Shown: piece after piece, positions 18,878 to 27,567 of the stretch
Layout: each line of letters opens with the position of its first letter
Numbering within the stretch: position 1 is the first letter of the stretch
Assembly (NCBI GenBank): GCA_965249185.1
Contig: CBDFLS010000002.1
Span: 2,046,001 to 2,110,000, forward strand
DNA: 64,000 nt
DNA from: CBDFLS01 sp965249185
GTDB taxonomy: Bacteria; Chloroflexota; Dehalococcoidia; Lucifugimonadales; Australimonadaceae
Reading direction: 5' to 3'
Translations under genes and position numbers: made by a program
Notes under the pieces: model-generated
The model's input: only the letters and a program-made list of their open reading frames with translations
The model's database searches: none
Told to the model about the DNA's origin: nothing

Positions 18878-20131
18878 CTACGAGCGCTCCTTGATCCGCG
18901 CTTCCGTGACCTCGCGGCCCGTCTTCCGCAAAAGACGCTTATCCTCCTCGGGCGTGGACGCCGGCGGGATGCGGAGCACCCTCTCTTGGGAGTAGGTACG
19001 GACGACGCCGTCCCTGCCATAGGCGCCGCTCTGGGAGTCGCCGTTCTTCCCCACGGCACGGATGCCGCTCCTCACCATGTTCCGCAGCATAATGACTCCC
19101 CGGTCGGAAGTGGCCAGGTGCTCCAGCGCGTGGACCGCGATGGGCCGCTGGCCCACCTGGGCGTCGGAGTCGCCGGGCACCCGCTGGCGCTCCTCGTAGG
19201 AGCGGTCGGGCATCTGGCCGAACCCCGCCTTCTTGGAGACCTCCTCCCCGTCCCGGGCGCGCCAGAAGCCGATCTGCATGGTGTTGGTGTCGTCAATGGG
19301 CACCGCCCACCGGGTCACCGTGGGCCGGTTGCCGTCCCGCTGGGCCACGTTCTCGCCCAAGTCGCAGCCCTGGTGCATGTTGGGAGCGACGTAGTCGGTC
19401 ACCCGGACCCAGACCAAGTCGCCGACCCGCCGGGTATCGATGTACACCATCCCTATGGGCGTCTCCATGAAGTCGATCTCGCCCATCTGCGCGAAATCTC
19501 CGGTGAACCCCTCGTTGCCCTCGATGGCGTGGAGGAAGAGCAGGTGGATCGGGTCCATGGCGTTCTCGCGGACCTGCAGCCAGTTGCAGGCCCAGATGTA
19601 GGGGACGCCGGGCTGCATGTGGTAGCCGGGCATGTCGTAGGTGTCGAAGACGGGGAACTCGGGGCGCTTCTCCGGCGGGCCCATGTAGGCGAAGACGAGC
19701 CCTCCATACTCTCGGGTGGGATAGGCGGCGTGGTGGAGCCGGTCCTTCAGCGTGCTCTCGGCCGGCTCACCGGGGGTTTCCAAGATTTTGCCGTCCACGT
19801 CGTAGAGCCAGGCGTGGTAGCAGCAGCGGATGCCCCGCTCCTCTATCTGGCCGAACTCCAGCGACGTGCCCCGGTGGGAGCAGTGGAGCTCCAGCAGGCC
19901 GACTTGGCCGGAGCGGTCGCGGAACACCACCAGGTCCTCGCCCAGGATGCGGATGGCCACGGGCAGGTCTCTGATCTCCTCCGAGGAGACCACGGGCTGC
20001 CAGAAGCGGCGGAACCACTCGCCGCCGGGGCTGCCGGGGCCCACGTGCGTGAGCTCGGTATCCTCGGAGGGCACGTCGCGGTGGAGGTACGCGCCGTAGG
20101 GGGTGTTGAGGAAGGGGGCTTTGGTTGTCAA
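18878..20131 (-). CDS. Rieske non-heme iron oxygenase, alpha (catalytic) subunit
   Basis: A 417-residue oxygenase. The Rieske cluster site is CSHRGTSLEFGQIEERGIRC-CYH (C-x-H, then C-x2-H) near residues 80-102. The mononuclear iron site is in ENAMDPIHLLFLH near 200, like the phthalate-dioxygenase/vanillate-demethylase type of ring-hydroxylating oxygenases. Electrons must come from a reductase not encoded here. The start is probably TTG at 20,129-20,131, with GGAGATGA upstream and MTTKAPFLNTPYGAYLH matching the paralog. It is followed 49 bases later by the broken paralog. Substrate unknown. Confidence 0.9.
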   Translation of the reverse strand: MTTKAPFLNTPYGAYLHRDVPSEDTELTHVGPGSPGGEWFRRFWQPVVSSEEIRDLPVAIRILGEDLVVFRDRSGQVGLLELHCSHRGTSLEFGQIEERGIRCCYHAWLYDVDGKILETPGEPAESTLKDRLHHAAYPTREYGGLVFAYMGPPEKRPEFPVFDTYDMPGYHMQPGVPYIWACNWLQVRENAMDPIHLLFLHAIEGNEGFTGDFAQMGEIDFMETPIGMVYIDTRRVGDLVWVRVTDYVAPNMHQGCDLGENVAQRDGNRPTVTRWAVPIDDTNTMQIGFWRARDGEEVSKKAGFGQMPDRSYEERQRVPGDSDAQVGQRPIAVHALEHLATSDRGVIMLRNMVRSGIRAVGKNGDSQSGAYGRDGVVRTYSQERVLRIPPASTPEEDKRLLRKTGREVTEARIKERS

Positions 20132-20296
20132 GTCGTCATCTCCTGCTGGACAGGGGATTGCCTGACGGCGTGGCCCAGCGCGGTGCATTTTACAACATGC
20201 AAGCAGGGGTTTGCCCGCTCTCAGGCCGGTTGGCGACCACGACGCCGTGGTACCATCACCCTGGCAAGCCGGAAGCCATCTTTTCGGAGGCCGGAC

Positions 20297-21163
20297 ATGG
20301 CGCAGGTCACGGAGCGATACCGCGATTCCGTCGAGGCGATGGTGGTCATCTCCGACTTCACGCCGCCCCGAAGCGGCGACACCGCGGCGCTGGAGCGGGT
20401 GGGGGTGGTGAACGCGGACTTCATCTGCGCCGCCTATAACCCCGGCAAGCTGGTGAGAGTGGACTCCATCGTCGCGGCCCACGCCATCAGGCAGGGGACG
20501 GGCAGGGACGTGGTGTTCAACCTGGCGCCCCGCGATATGAACAAGGTGGCCATGCAGTCGTCGCTGCTGGGCGCGCAGGTGCTGGGGCTGGAGAACGTGA
20601 TCGTGGTGCAGGGAGACGGCTTCACGGAGCAGGAGCGGGCCCTGGTGAAGCCGGTGGACGACTTCACCTCCACGGGCCTTATCGGCGCCATACGTTCCAT
20701 GAACGAGGGGCTGGACTACCGCGGGTCGAAGCTGCGCTCGCCCACGGGGTTCTGCGTGGGCGCCAGCCTCGACCTGGCGAGAGAACTGGAGGCGGAGGCG
20801 GCGCTGGCACACCGGAAGGTGGAGGCCGGCGCCCAGTTCTTCATCACCCAGCCCATCTACGACCTCGCGCGCCGGGACCGGTTTCTGGAGCTCTACGAGA
20901 CGGCGGCGGGCCGCCCGCTGGCGGAGCCGGTCTTCTGGGGAGTGCAGGTGCTGGAGAGGGACGGCATCACCCTGGGCCCGGTGCCCGCCAACCTTCTTCG
21001 GGAGATGGAGCGGGGCAGAGGTGGGGTGGAGGTGGCCGTGGAGCAGCTGCAAGCCTTCGCGGAGGCCGGCATGCGAGGGGTATACTTGGTGCCGCCGATT
21101 CTGAAGGGCGGGGCCAGGGACTACGAGGCCGCGCAGCGGGTGCTCCAGGCCCTGGGACGCTAG
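20297..21163 (+). CDS. Methylenetetrahydrofolate reductase-like protein
   Basis: A 288-residue TIM-barrel protein related to the MTHFR/MetF flavoprotein family. Characteristic parts are NADFICAAYNPGK, NLAPRDMNKVAMQSSLLGAQVLG, NVIVVQGDG, FCVGASLDL, KVEAGAQFFITQPIYDL and VFWGVQVLERDG. The FITQPIYD segment is diagnostic of the family. It is more divergent than the MTHFR domain of the fusion at 39,733 and could have a different C1 carrier. The ATG at 20,297 is chosen because the longer frame is antisense to the oxygenase. It is followed 18 bases later by the Sec-containing thioredoxin-fold gene. Confidence 0.85.
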   Translation: MAQVTERYRDSVEAMVVISDFTPPRSGDTAALERVGVVNADFICAAYNPGKLVRVDSIVAAHAIRQGTGRDVVFNLAPRDMNKVAMQSSLLGAQVLGLENVIVVQGDGFTEQERALVKPVDDFTSTGLIGAIRSMNEGLDYRGSKLRSPTGFCVGASLDLARELEAEAALAHRKVEAGAQFFITQPIYDLARRDRFLELYETAAGRPLAEPVFWGVQVLERDGITLGPVPANLLREMERGRGGVEVAVEQLQAFAEAGMRGVYLVPPILKGGARDYEAAQRVLQALGR

Positions 21164-21181
21164 CTTCGTCCGAGGTGATGC

Positions 21182-21673
21182 ATGGCTGAGAAGCTACAGC
21201 AGAACGACCGGTTCCCTTCCATGGAGCTGAGGCTCGTGGGCGGCGGGACGGTGCGGATTCCGGATGAGATTCCGACCCGCTACGCCGCGGTCCTCTTCTA
21301 CAGGGCGTACTGGTGACCCTACTGCATCCGGCAGTTGGCCGCGTACGAGCAGAGGAAGGCGGAGCTGGAGGCGCTGGGGGTCACTATCTATGCCGCCAGC
21401 GCCGACCCGCTGGAGAGGGCCCAAGAGGTCGCGGGCCAGGGGCTCACCTTTCCCGTGGCCTACGGCTTCACCAGGGAGGAGGCGGAGCTCATCGGCGCCT
21501 GGTGGGAGGAGACGAGGGGCTACGTTCAGCCCTCGGAGTTCTTGCTGGGGCCGGAGGGCCTGGTGCTGGGCTCGCTGTACGTCTCGGGTCCGGTGGGGCG
21601 CATGGACGTCGAGGAGGTGGTGCGATTCATCACGAACCGGGAGCGGAGGCGGCTGGAGCAGGCGGCGGGATGA
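21182..21673 (+). CDS. Selenocysteine-containing peroxiredoxin/AhpC-TSA-like redox protein
   Basis: Read through one in-frame TGA (21,314-21,316, codon 45) the gene gives a 163-residue thioredoxin-fold protein of the redoxin type. The TGA falls exactly at the first redox Cys: YRAYW-U-PYC-IRQLAAYEQ, where Cys homologs carry WCPYC. C48 is the partner. The rest matches the family: ALGVTIYAASADPLERAQ, GLTFPVAYG, EFLLGPEGLVLGSLYVSGPVGR. A hairpin just downstream could be a SECIS. The ATG at 21,182 follows GAGGTG. It would reduce peroxides or disulfides in the cytosol. The alternative is a Cys codon mutated to TGA or an error; an automatic caller would start after it and lose the active site. The sel genes are not in the window. 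Confidence 0.8.
21314..21352 (+). promoter_or_regulatory. Putative bacterial SECIS element after the TGA
   Basis: After the TGA, CTGC (21,322-21,325) pairs with GCAG (21,349-21,352) and CGGC (21,329-21,332) with GCCG (21,338-21,341), leaving loop AGTTG. The loop begins 17 bases after the TGA and has G as its second base, within known limits for bacterial SECIS. A competing hairpin ACTGC/GCAGT lies slightly closer to the TGA. Confidence 0.5.
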
Positions 21674-21710
21674 GCGGCGCTCGCCTCCTGGTAACGCATG
21701 GCGCCGGCGG

Positions 21711-21744
21711 CAAGAGGCCCGATGCAAACGCATCGGGCCTCTTG
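21711..21744. terminator. Hairpin terminator after the Sec-protein gene
   Basis: CAAGAGGCCCGATGC (21,711-21,725) and its exact complement (21,730-21,744) form a 15-bp stem with an AAAC loop, 38 bases after the stop. No long T-run follows. Confidence 0.65.
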
Positions 21745-21770
21745 CTAACCAACGCTTTTAGGGAGAAAGA

Positions 21771-21847
21771 TGGGGTGAGCGGAGGGATTTGAACCCTCGA
21801 TCTCCAGGGCCACAACCTGGCGCCTTAACCACTAGGCCACGCCCACC
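21771..21847 (-). tRNA. tRNA-His (anticodon GTG)
   Basis: The complement shows acceptor GTGGGCG/CGCTCAC with one G-T pair, the extra 5' G(-1) opposite C73 typical of tRNA-His, D-arm GCCTAGTGGTTAAGGC, anticodon loop TTGTGGC on CCAGG/CCTGG, T-arm GAGGG/CCCTC and encoded CCA. Confidence 0.97.
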
Positions 21848-21917
21848 ACGTCCATCGTCCATTCTATCGGTGGCCTGGGACGGAGTCAAAGGAGCGGCTG
21901 AATGCCCTGAGGCGGGC

Positions 21918-23438
21918 CTACTTCTTGGAGGCGAGGTCCTGGACCAGGCGGATGAGCGTGCGGGTGGGGACGCCGGTGGCGCCTTTGACCAGGTGGCCCT
22001 TCTCCCTCTCGGTGAGGAAGGTTCCGGCGATGTCCAGGTGGGTCCACTCCACGCCCTCGGCGAACTCGGAGAGGAAGAAGCCGGCGGTGATGCTGCCGGC
22101 GCCACGGCCGCCGGTGTTCTTCACGTCGGCCCACTCGCTCTTGTTCTGCTCCTTGTACTCCTCGAACATGGGGAGCTGCCACATCTTCTCGCCCGTGGCC
22201 GCTCCGGCCGCCAGCACGGCGTCGACGAGGGGCTGGGAGTGGCCCATGATGCCGGTGGTCACGGTGCCCAGCGCCACGACCATGGCGCCGGTGAGGGTTG
22301 CGATATCCACGATGCGCTCCGCCTTCAGATCCTCCTTGGCGTAGCAGATAGCGTCGGCCAGCACCAGCCGGCCCTCGGCGTCGGTGTTGTCCACCTCGAT
22401 GGTCTTGCCGCTCATGGCGCGGATGATGTCGCCGGGGCGCTGGGCGTTGCCCGACGGCATGTTCTCCACGGCGGGCACCACGCCAAAGACGTTGATGGCC
22501 GGCCTCAGCAGTCCGATGGCGCGCATGGCGCCGATGACCGACGCGCCGCCGCTCATGTCCCCCTTCATCTGCCACATCTCGGCGGCGGGCTTGATGGAGA
22601 TGCCGCCGCTGTCGAAGGTGATGCCCTTGCCCACCAGGGCCACGTTGTTCTTTGGGTGGGAGGGGTCGCCTTTGTGCTCCAGGACGATGAGCTTCGGCTC
22701 CTGCTGAGTGCCCGCGGAGACGGCCAGGATGGCGCCCATGCGCCGCTCCACCATCTCCTCGTGCCCGATGACCCGCAGCGTGAGCCCCGTCTCCTCGGCC
22801 ACCTCCCCGGCGATCTCCGCCATCCGCGTGGGGGTCATGACGTTTGCCGGCTCGTTCACCATGTCGCGGGCCACGATGACGCCGCCGGCCAGGGTCTGCC
22901 CCTGGGCGATGCCCTGTTCCAGCGCCTTCACTTTGGCCTGGTCCTGCTCCACGATCCGCAGCTCCTCCAGGCGCCGCTGGGGCTCGTCGCTGTCCTTGGA
23001 GCGGTACCGATCGAAATCGTAGAGGCCCAGCGCCGTGCCCTCGGTCATCGCCTGGGCGGAGGCCTCCGGCGAGAGCCCGCCGACGCCCGCGCCGTGGGCC
23101 AGGGTGGCCGCTCGGGCCACACCGAGGCCCCGGAGGTAGCGGGCCGCTCCGCCCGATACCTCCCGGACCACGTCGGCGTCGAACTTCTCCCTCTTGCCCA
23201 GGCCCACCACCACCACGCGCTTGGCCGGCAGCTTTCCCCAGGTGTGGAGCACGGCCGTCTCGCCCTTCTTGCCCTTGATCTCCCCATCGCTTATCAGATT
23301 CGAGATCGCGCCGTCCAGGGCCCGGTCCACGGCGCCGGCTCCGCCGCCAGGAGCGGTGACTCCCTCGAAGAGGTTCACCACCAGGGCGTCGGCGTCGGCC
23401 TGAACGATGTCACCCGCCACGGCTGTAATTTTCACCAT
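21918..23438 (-). CDS. pepA: Leucyl aminopeptidase (M17 family)
   Basis: A 506-residue cytosolic aminopeptidase. Residues 1-160 form the variable N-terminal domain; the C-terminal catalytic domain has the metal and catalytic residues in VGKGITFDSGG, KGDMSGGA and the signature NTDAEGRLVLADA. The two-zinc site looks complete. It is about the normal length for the family, with a short acidic stretch around the MFEEYKEQNKSEW region. M17 enzymes remove N-terminal residues from peptides and sometimes bind DNA. The gene is single, between tRNA-His and the degV cluster, in the leftward direction. Confidence 0.95.
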   Translation of the reverse strand: MVKITAVAGDIVQADADALVVNLFEGVTAPGGGAGAVDRALDGAISNLISDGEIKGKKGETAVLHTWGKLPAKRVVVVGLGKREKFDADVVREVSGGAARYLRGLGVARAATLAHGAGVGGLSPEASAQAMTEGTALGLYDFDRYRSKDSDEPQRRLEELRIVEQDQAKVKALEQGIAQGQTLAGGVIVARDMVNEPANVMTPTRMAEIAGEVAEETGLTLRVIGHEEMVERRMGAILAVSAGTQQEPKLIVLEHKGDPSHPKNNVALVGKGITFDSGGISIKPAAEMWQMKGDMSGGASVIGAMRAIGLLRPAINVFGVVPAVENMPSGNAQRPGDIIRAMSGKTIEVDNTDAEGRLVLADAICYAKEDLKAERIVDIATLTGAMVVALGTVTTGIMGHSQPLVDAVLAAGAATGEKMWQLPMFEEYKEQNKSEWADVKNTGGRGAGSITAGFFLSEFAEGVEWTHLDIAGTFLTEREKGHLVKGATGVPTRTLIRLVQDLASKK

Positions 23439-23532
23439 CGATGCACCCTCCGTTGAAGAGAAAAGCGCGCCGGAGCGCGCTGGAAGACCGTGGGTAGACT
23501 ATCCCCGCCTCCGGCCGGTGTCAACCGAGCGG

Positions 23533-24399
23533 TTACGGGGCCACCGGCTGGAAGGCGCAGCCGGCCAGTCCTGGCCCGACGTGGACGCCAATGACGGGCG
23601 TGAGCTCGCTGGTGAAGAGCTCCACGGGCCTCAGCTCCGCCTCCACCCGCTCCGCCAGGAGCTGGGCGGCCTCGGGAGCGCCGGCGTGGATGACGGCCAC
23701 CCGGGCGCGCTGGCCCTGGAGCCGCTGCTCCACCAGCGCCAGGAGGCGCGCCATGGCCCGCTGACGGGTCCGCGGCCGCTCCACCATGCCGATGTGCCCC
23801 GCCGAAAGCTCCAGGATGGGCTTGAAGTTCAGGAGGTGGCCCATCCACATGGCCACCCGGGGAGCGCGTCCGCTCCTCCACACGTAATAGAGGGTCTCCA
23901 TGAAGCCGAGCAGATAGACGTCGGGGGCCCGCTGCTCGACGATGGCCGCCACCTGCGCCAGGGACATGCCCTCGGCCGCCTGCCGGGCCGCCTCGAGCAC
24001 GAGCAGGCCCTCGGCGGTGCCCGCCGTCTGCGAGTCCAGCACCCGAACCTCGAGGCCGGGCAGGAGCTGCCGTGCCTGCTCCTGGGCCACGAGGGCCGAC
24101 TCATGGGTGGCGCTCAGCCGGGCGGCGAGGGTGAGGCAGAGCACCGAGTCCGCGGTGGCTGAGGCTTCCTGAAAGGCCTGAAGAAAGGCGCCGGGCTGGG
24201 GCGCGGAGGTGGTGGGCAGGGAGCCGCGGTCGCGGAGCAGGTCGTAGAAACCGCCGGAGGTCAGGTCCACGCCATCGCGGTACACCTGTCCCTGGTGGTG
24301 GATCTCGAAGGGCACCACGTAGACGGGAAGATGTTGTATTAGAGGAGCGGGCAGGGAGATGCTGCTATCGGCGACGATAGCCAGGGAGGGGGCGGGCAT
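23533..24399 (-). CDS. DegV family fatty-acid-binding protein
   Basis: A 288-residue DegV protein. Family hallmarks are LAIVADSSISLPAPL at the N-terminus, VVPFEIHHQGQVYRDGVDL, LPTTSAPQPGAFLQAF (the S/T lipid-head contact region) and RVLDSQTAGTAEGLLVLEAA. DegV/FakB proteins bind a fatty acid and present it to FakA kinase; no fakA is nearby. The ATG at 24,399 is two bases after the upstream gene's stop, so the long upstream frame is rejected. It is the last gene of padR-HAAS-degV. Confidence 0.9.
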   Translation of the reverse strand: MPAPSLAIVADSSISLPAPLIQHLPVYVVPFEIHHQGQVYRDGVDLTSGGFYDLLRDRGSLPTTSAPQPGAFLQAFQEASATADSVLCLTLAARLSATHESALVAQEQARQLLPGLEVRVLDSQTAGTAEGLLVLEAARQAAEGMSLAQVAAIVEQRAPDVYLLGFMETLYYVWRSGRAPRVAMWMGHLLNFKPILELSAGHIGMVERPRTRQRAMARLLALVEQRLQGQRARVAVIHAGAPEAAQLLAERVEAELRPVELFTSELTPVIGVHVGPGLAGCAFQPVAP

Positions 24400-24401
24400 G
24401 C

Positions 24402-25400
24402 CTAGAGGGCTGAGCGCGCGCCGCCGTGGCCGCGGATGCGCTGCCGAAGAAACCGGCGGATGGACTCGCCGGAGGGATCCAGCAGGAGCGGGCTCAGGAG
24501 AAAGGCGACGGTGGCCGGGATGCCGATGACGACGGCCAGGGGCCGCGTCTCCGACTGATAGGTGATCATCGCCAGGGCCACCAGGGCAGGAGCGGAGAGC
24601 AACACCAGGAACATGCGCCAGGAGCGGTGCCCAATCTTCATGTAGAGGGCCGTGGTGGCGGCCACTGCCAGGAAGAGGACGGCGGACTGCGAGTCGGTGG
24701 CCAAAGCGCGGGCCTTGTCTGGGATCAGCACGCCGCCGTGCCAGTGCAGCAGGAAGAGCCAGGCGGTGAAGAAGGGGATGGGCAGCACCGCCAGGGAGAC
24801 CAGCAGCCAGTCGTGGCGGACGGCCCTTCGGGCGACCCGCAGGATGAGGACGAACGAGACTGGAATGTAGAGGGCGATGCCTAGATAGAGCGGGACGCCC
24901 AGTGGGAGCGGGTGGCCGGTGACCCACATCCAGGCGCCGTAGCCGATAGCCGCCGTGGCCAGCGCCCAGGTGAGCGCGGGGACAGCCAGTGCGTAGCCAA
25001 GCCACGGGTAGGTCCACTGGGGCGAGCCTCTGCGCCAGGCGAGGACGGCGATAAGCGTGGCGCCCGTGGCAGCGACCACCACCCAGAACAGGTCGGTCCA
25101 CAGGTGGAAGGCGAAAATACCGGCCAGCGCCAGGTGCGGCACCACCGCCAGCAGGATGTCGCGCCAGGAGCCGGGAGCGTGCACGGAGTAGAAGGTTTTG
25201 GCCAGCCCGCGGGGGTCGCCCGTGGCCGTAAAGACCTGTGCCATGGCTGCGTCGCCGGACAGTCCCTGGTCCTGAAGCTCCGAGGAGCGCTCCTCCATGT
25301 GGGCCCGCACCTCGTCCACCACCTCGCGGCGCTTTTCGGGGTCTATGCGGAGCCCCTGTCCAAGGGAGCTCAGATAGCTCTGAATGTCTGTCGGACGCAT
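24402..25400 (-). CDS. HAAS/permease-prefix domain membrane protein
   Basis: A 332-residue protein. Residues 1-70 form a soluble helical domain (RIDPEKRREVVDEVRAHMEER) of the type next to PadR regulators, called HAAS or permease prefix domain. Residues 75-310 contain about eight transmembrane segments. Genes of this kind usually sit beside a padR gene, as here (7 bases), and are thought to act with it in sensing envelope stress; the function is not established. It ends 2 bases before degV. Confidence 0.75.
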   Translation of the reverse strand: MRPTDIQSYLSSLGQGLRIDPEKRREVVDEVRAHMEERSSELQDQGLSGDAAMAQVFTATGDPRGLAKTFYSVHAPGSWRDILLAVVPHLALAGIFAFHLWTDLFWVVVAATGATLIAVLAWRRGSPQWTYPWLGYALAVPALTWALATAAIGYGAWMWVTGHPLPLGVPLYLGIALYIPVSFVLILRVARRAVRHDWLLVSLAVLPIPFFTAWLFLLHWHGGVLIPDKARALATDSQSAVLFLAVAATTALYMKIGHRSWRMFLVLLSAPALVALAMITYQSETRPLAVVIGIPATVAFLLSPLLLDPSGESIRRFLRQRIRGHGGARSAL

Positions 25401-25407
25401 GGGCTTT

Positions 25408-25737
25408 CTACCTCTCGGGCGCGACCACGAGGTTCACCGCCTTGGAGAACTGGCCCCACTCCGTGGACTTGTGCCGGAGCTCCGCCAACCCCTTCTCGGT
25501 GATGGAGTAGTAGCGGCGCTGCTGGCCGGTGAGCGAGGAGGCCCAGACGCCCCGGACGAGTCCGGCGCGCTCCAGGCGGTGGAGGGCTGGATAGAGGGTG
25601 CCCTCTTTGAACTGGAAGTACCCGCTGCTGCGCTGCTCGATCTCCCTGGCGAGCTGATAGCCGTACATGGGCTCGCGCTCAACCAGCGCCAGCAGCAATG
25701 TCTCCGTATTGCCTTTCAGGAGCTCTCGTTGGTACAC
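25408..25737 (-). CDS. PadR family transcriptional regulator
   Basis: A 109-residue winged-helix protein: ELLKGNTETLLLALVEREPMYGYQLAREIEQRS, then the wing FKEGTLYPALHRLERAGLV and RRYYSITEKG, all typical of short PadR proteins. The start is GTG (25,737). Likely autoregulates the padR-HAAS-degV operon from the 190-base divergent region upstream. No ligand can be named. Confidence 0.9.
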   Translation of the reverse strand: MYQRELLKGNTETLLLALVEREPMYGYQLAREIEQRSSGYFQFKEGTLYPALHRLERAGLVRGVWASSLTGQQRRYYSITEKGLAELRHKSTEWGQFSKAVNLVVAPER

Positions 25738-25928
25738 GAGGCCCTCTCCCTTCCGCCGCCTCTCGCGGCCATATTATGTGCGCCGCCGAACGCTTCGTCA
25801 ATCGAGCTGGCGGGCTTTGCCGGGCCATTCGACCGTCCGGAGGAGGTTGATCATCAGCGAAACCTCGAATACGAAGACTATACTGAACGTAACGAACGAC
25901 CCGCCGGACTGTCAGGGGCAGGGCAGCC

Positions 25929-26222
25929 ATGGATGGAGCAGGGGAACAGGGCTCGTGCCGGCTGGAGCTCGTGGTCCAGCCGAGGGCGGGCAGGGAAGAG
26001 GTGACGTGGAGCGCCGGTGGCCCGCTGCGGGTGCGCGTGGCGGCCGCACCAGAGCGGGGGAAGGCCAACGCCGCCGTGGTCGCCGCGCTGGCGTCTCGGT
26101 TGGACGTGCCACGGCGGGAGGTGCGGATCGTCGGCGGTCAGCGTTCGCGCCGGAAGGTGGTGGAGCTTCCGCTGCCGTTCGCCGAGGTCGTGAGGCGGCT
26201 GGAGAGCCCTCCAGCGCCCTGA
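25929..26222 (+). CDS. DUF167 (YggU) family protein
   Basis: A 97-residue member of the DUF167/YggU family, recognisable by LVVQPRAGREEV, GPLRVRVAAAPERGKANAAVV and VRIVGGQRSRRKVVEL. These small cytosolic proteins have no firm biochemical function. In many bacteria yggU is next to yggT and proC, and here it converges on yggT-proC across a dispersed repeat. Confidence 0.9.
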   Translation: MDGAGEQGSCRLELVVQPRAGREEVTWSAGGPLRVRVAAAPERGKANAAVVAALASRLDVPRREVRIVGGQRSRRKVVELPLPFAEVVRRLESPPAP

Positions 26223-26249
26223 GCGAGCGGAAGGAAAGGACACCCGCTC

Positions 26250-26305
26250 CGTCATTCTGAGCGGAGCGAAGAATCCCGAGGGCTGAGCAGAGCGAAGAAT
26301 CCCGC
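26250..26305. repeat. Dispersed intergenic repeat (two half copies)
   Basis: GTCATTCTGAGCGGAGCGAAGAATCCC is followed by a second GAGCAGAGCGAAGAATCCC. This is the widespread bacterial element with TCATTCTGAGCGAAGCGAAGAATC at its core. It lies between converging yggU and yggT. Confidence 0.75.
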
Positions 26306-26324
26306 GGGGCTGGGCGGCGGTCCG

Positions 26325-26579
26325 CTAGGTCGCAAGGATGAAGCGTTGAAGAACAATGAGGACGATGATGGCCACCATGGGGGTGATATCGATCATGCCC
26401 ATGGTGGGGATAACGCGCCGTAAGGGACGCATGAGCGGGTCGGTGAGCATGGCGAGGGCGCGGTCCAGGCGCATGATGAATTCGTTGCGCATTCCCGCCA
26501 CCAGCAGCCACGACAGGATCACCCGGGCGAAGATGGCGATCAGCATGATTTGGATAAGCGATAGGAGCAGTTCTTTCAA
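26325..26579 (-). CDS. YggT family membrane protein
   Basis: An 84-residue protein with two hydrophobic segments, typical of short YggT proteins: LIQIMLIAIFARVILSWL, then the conserved LTDPLMRPLRRVIPTMGMIDITPMVAIIVLIVL. YggT proteins are implicated in osmotic tolerance or placement of division/photosystem factors. It starts 6 bases after the proC stop, so the pair is probably one transcript. Confidence 0.9.
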   Translation of the reverse strand: MKELLLSLIQIMLIAIFARVILSWLLVAGMRNEFIMRLDRALAMLTDPLMRPLRRVIPTMGMIDITPMVAIIVLIVLQRFILAT

Positions 26580-26585
26580 GGCGTG

Positions 26586-27392
26586 CTACGCCTCCTTTCC
26601 CAGCGACTTGGCCTTTTCGTAGGCCGTCGCCACGGCGTCCATGATGCTGGCGCGGAAGCCACCCCTCCGCAGGGCCAGGAGCCCTTCGGCGGTGGTGCCG
26701 CCCGGAGAGGTGACCATCTCCCGCAGTTGTCCTAACTGCTCGCCCGTCTCTTTGGCCAGCAGCGCGCTCCCCAGCACCGTCTCCACCACCAGGGTCCGAG
26801 CCATCTCGTGGGGGATCCCCACGTGGACGGCCGACTCAATCAACGACTCCATGAAGCTGTAGGTGTAGGCGGGGCCGCTGCCGGAGACGGCGGTGGCCAT
26901 GTCCAGGTACGCCTCGTCCTCCACGTAGAGCTGCCGGCCCAAGGCTTCGAGCAGCGCCGCCGCCGCCTCCCTGGCGGGGCCGTCCACCCGGGCGGTGGCG
27001 GTCCAGACGGAGATGCCGGCGCCGATCCGCGCGGGCGTGTTGGGCATGACGCGGATGACCCGCTGGTGGCCAAGGCCCGTGGCGAGGGTGGCGATGGTGG
27101 CCCCCGCCACGATTGAGAGGGCGGTCTGGTCCTCGGCAAGCCGGCCCCGGAGGTCGGCGAGCACATCCCCCAGGTGCTGGGGCTTCACCGACAGCACCAC
27201 CAGGCCGGCGCCATCGAGGGCCGGCGGGTTGTCCGGCGTAACGTTCACGCCGTACCGCTCGGCCAGCTCCTGGCGGCGCGATGCCACCGGCTCGGCCACG
27301 GTGACCTGGCCGGGCTCGGCGATGCCCTGGGCGATGGCGCGGCTAATCATGGCCTCGGCCATGACACCGCCGCCGATGAAGGCGGTGCGCAT
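26586..27392 (-). CDS. proC: Pyrroline-5-carboxylate reductase
   Basis: Final enzyme of proline synthesis. It is 268 residues. The NAD(P)-binding motif is FIGGGVMAEAMI, followed by VKPQHL, VIRVMPNTPARIGAG and the C-terminal signature region TAVSGSGPAYTYSFMESLIESAV and VTSPGGTTAEGLLAL. The start at 27,392 (MRTAFIGGG) is the family N-terminus; the ribosome site is weak. Followed closely by yggT. Confidence 0.95.
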   Translation of the reverse strand: MRTAFIGGGVMAEAMISRAIAQGIAEPGQVTVAEPVASRRQELAERYGVNVTPDNPPALDGAGLVVLSVKPQHLGDVLADLRGRLAEDQTALSIVAGATIATLATGLGHQRVIRVMPNTPARIGAGISVWTATARVDGPAREAAAALLEALGRQLYVEDEAYLDMATAVSGSGPAYTYSFMESLIESAVHVGIPHEMARTLVVETVLGSALLAKETGEQLGQLREMVTSPGGTTAEGLLALRRGGFRASIMDAVATAYEKAKSLGKEA

Positions 27393-27567
27393 AGCATTTT
27401 CCGGTTTATTTGGGGTCGGCGTCTCCAGCGAGCCGGCGCGGGCGGCCCGGCGTGCTGGGCATGGGCTCAAGCGGGTCCAAGCCAGTATAGCAGCTATCCT
27501 AGAGGGAGGCGATGCGTTGGTTGGTCCGTTTTACTCCCTCCTCGCTGCCGCCCAACTCCGAAAAGAG

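Noticed and set aside
18803..21163. Long rightward open frame upstream of the MTHFR-like gene
   Set aside because: Its first 500 codons are antisense to the intact oxygenase gene; only the part from 20,297 is family-like.
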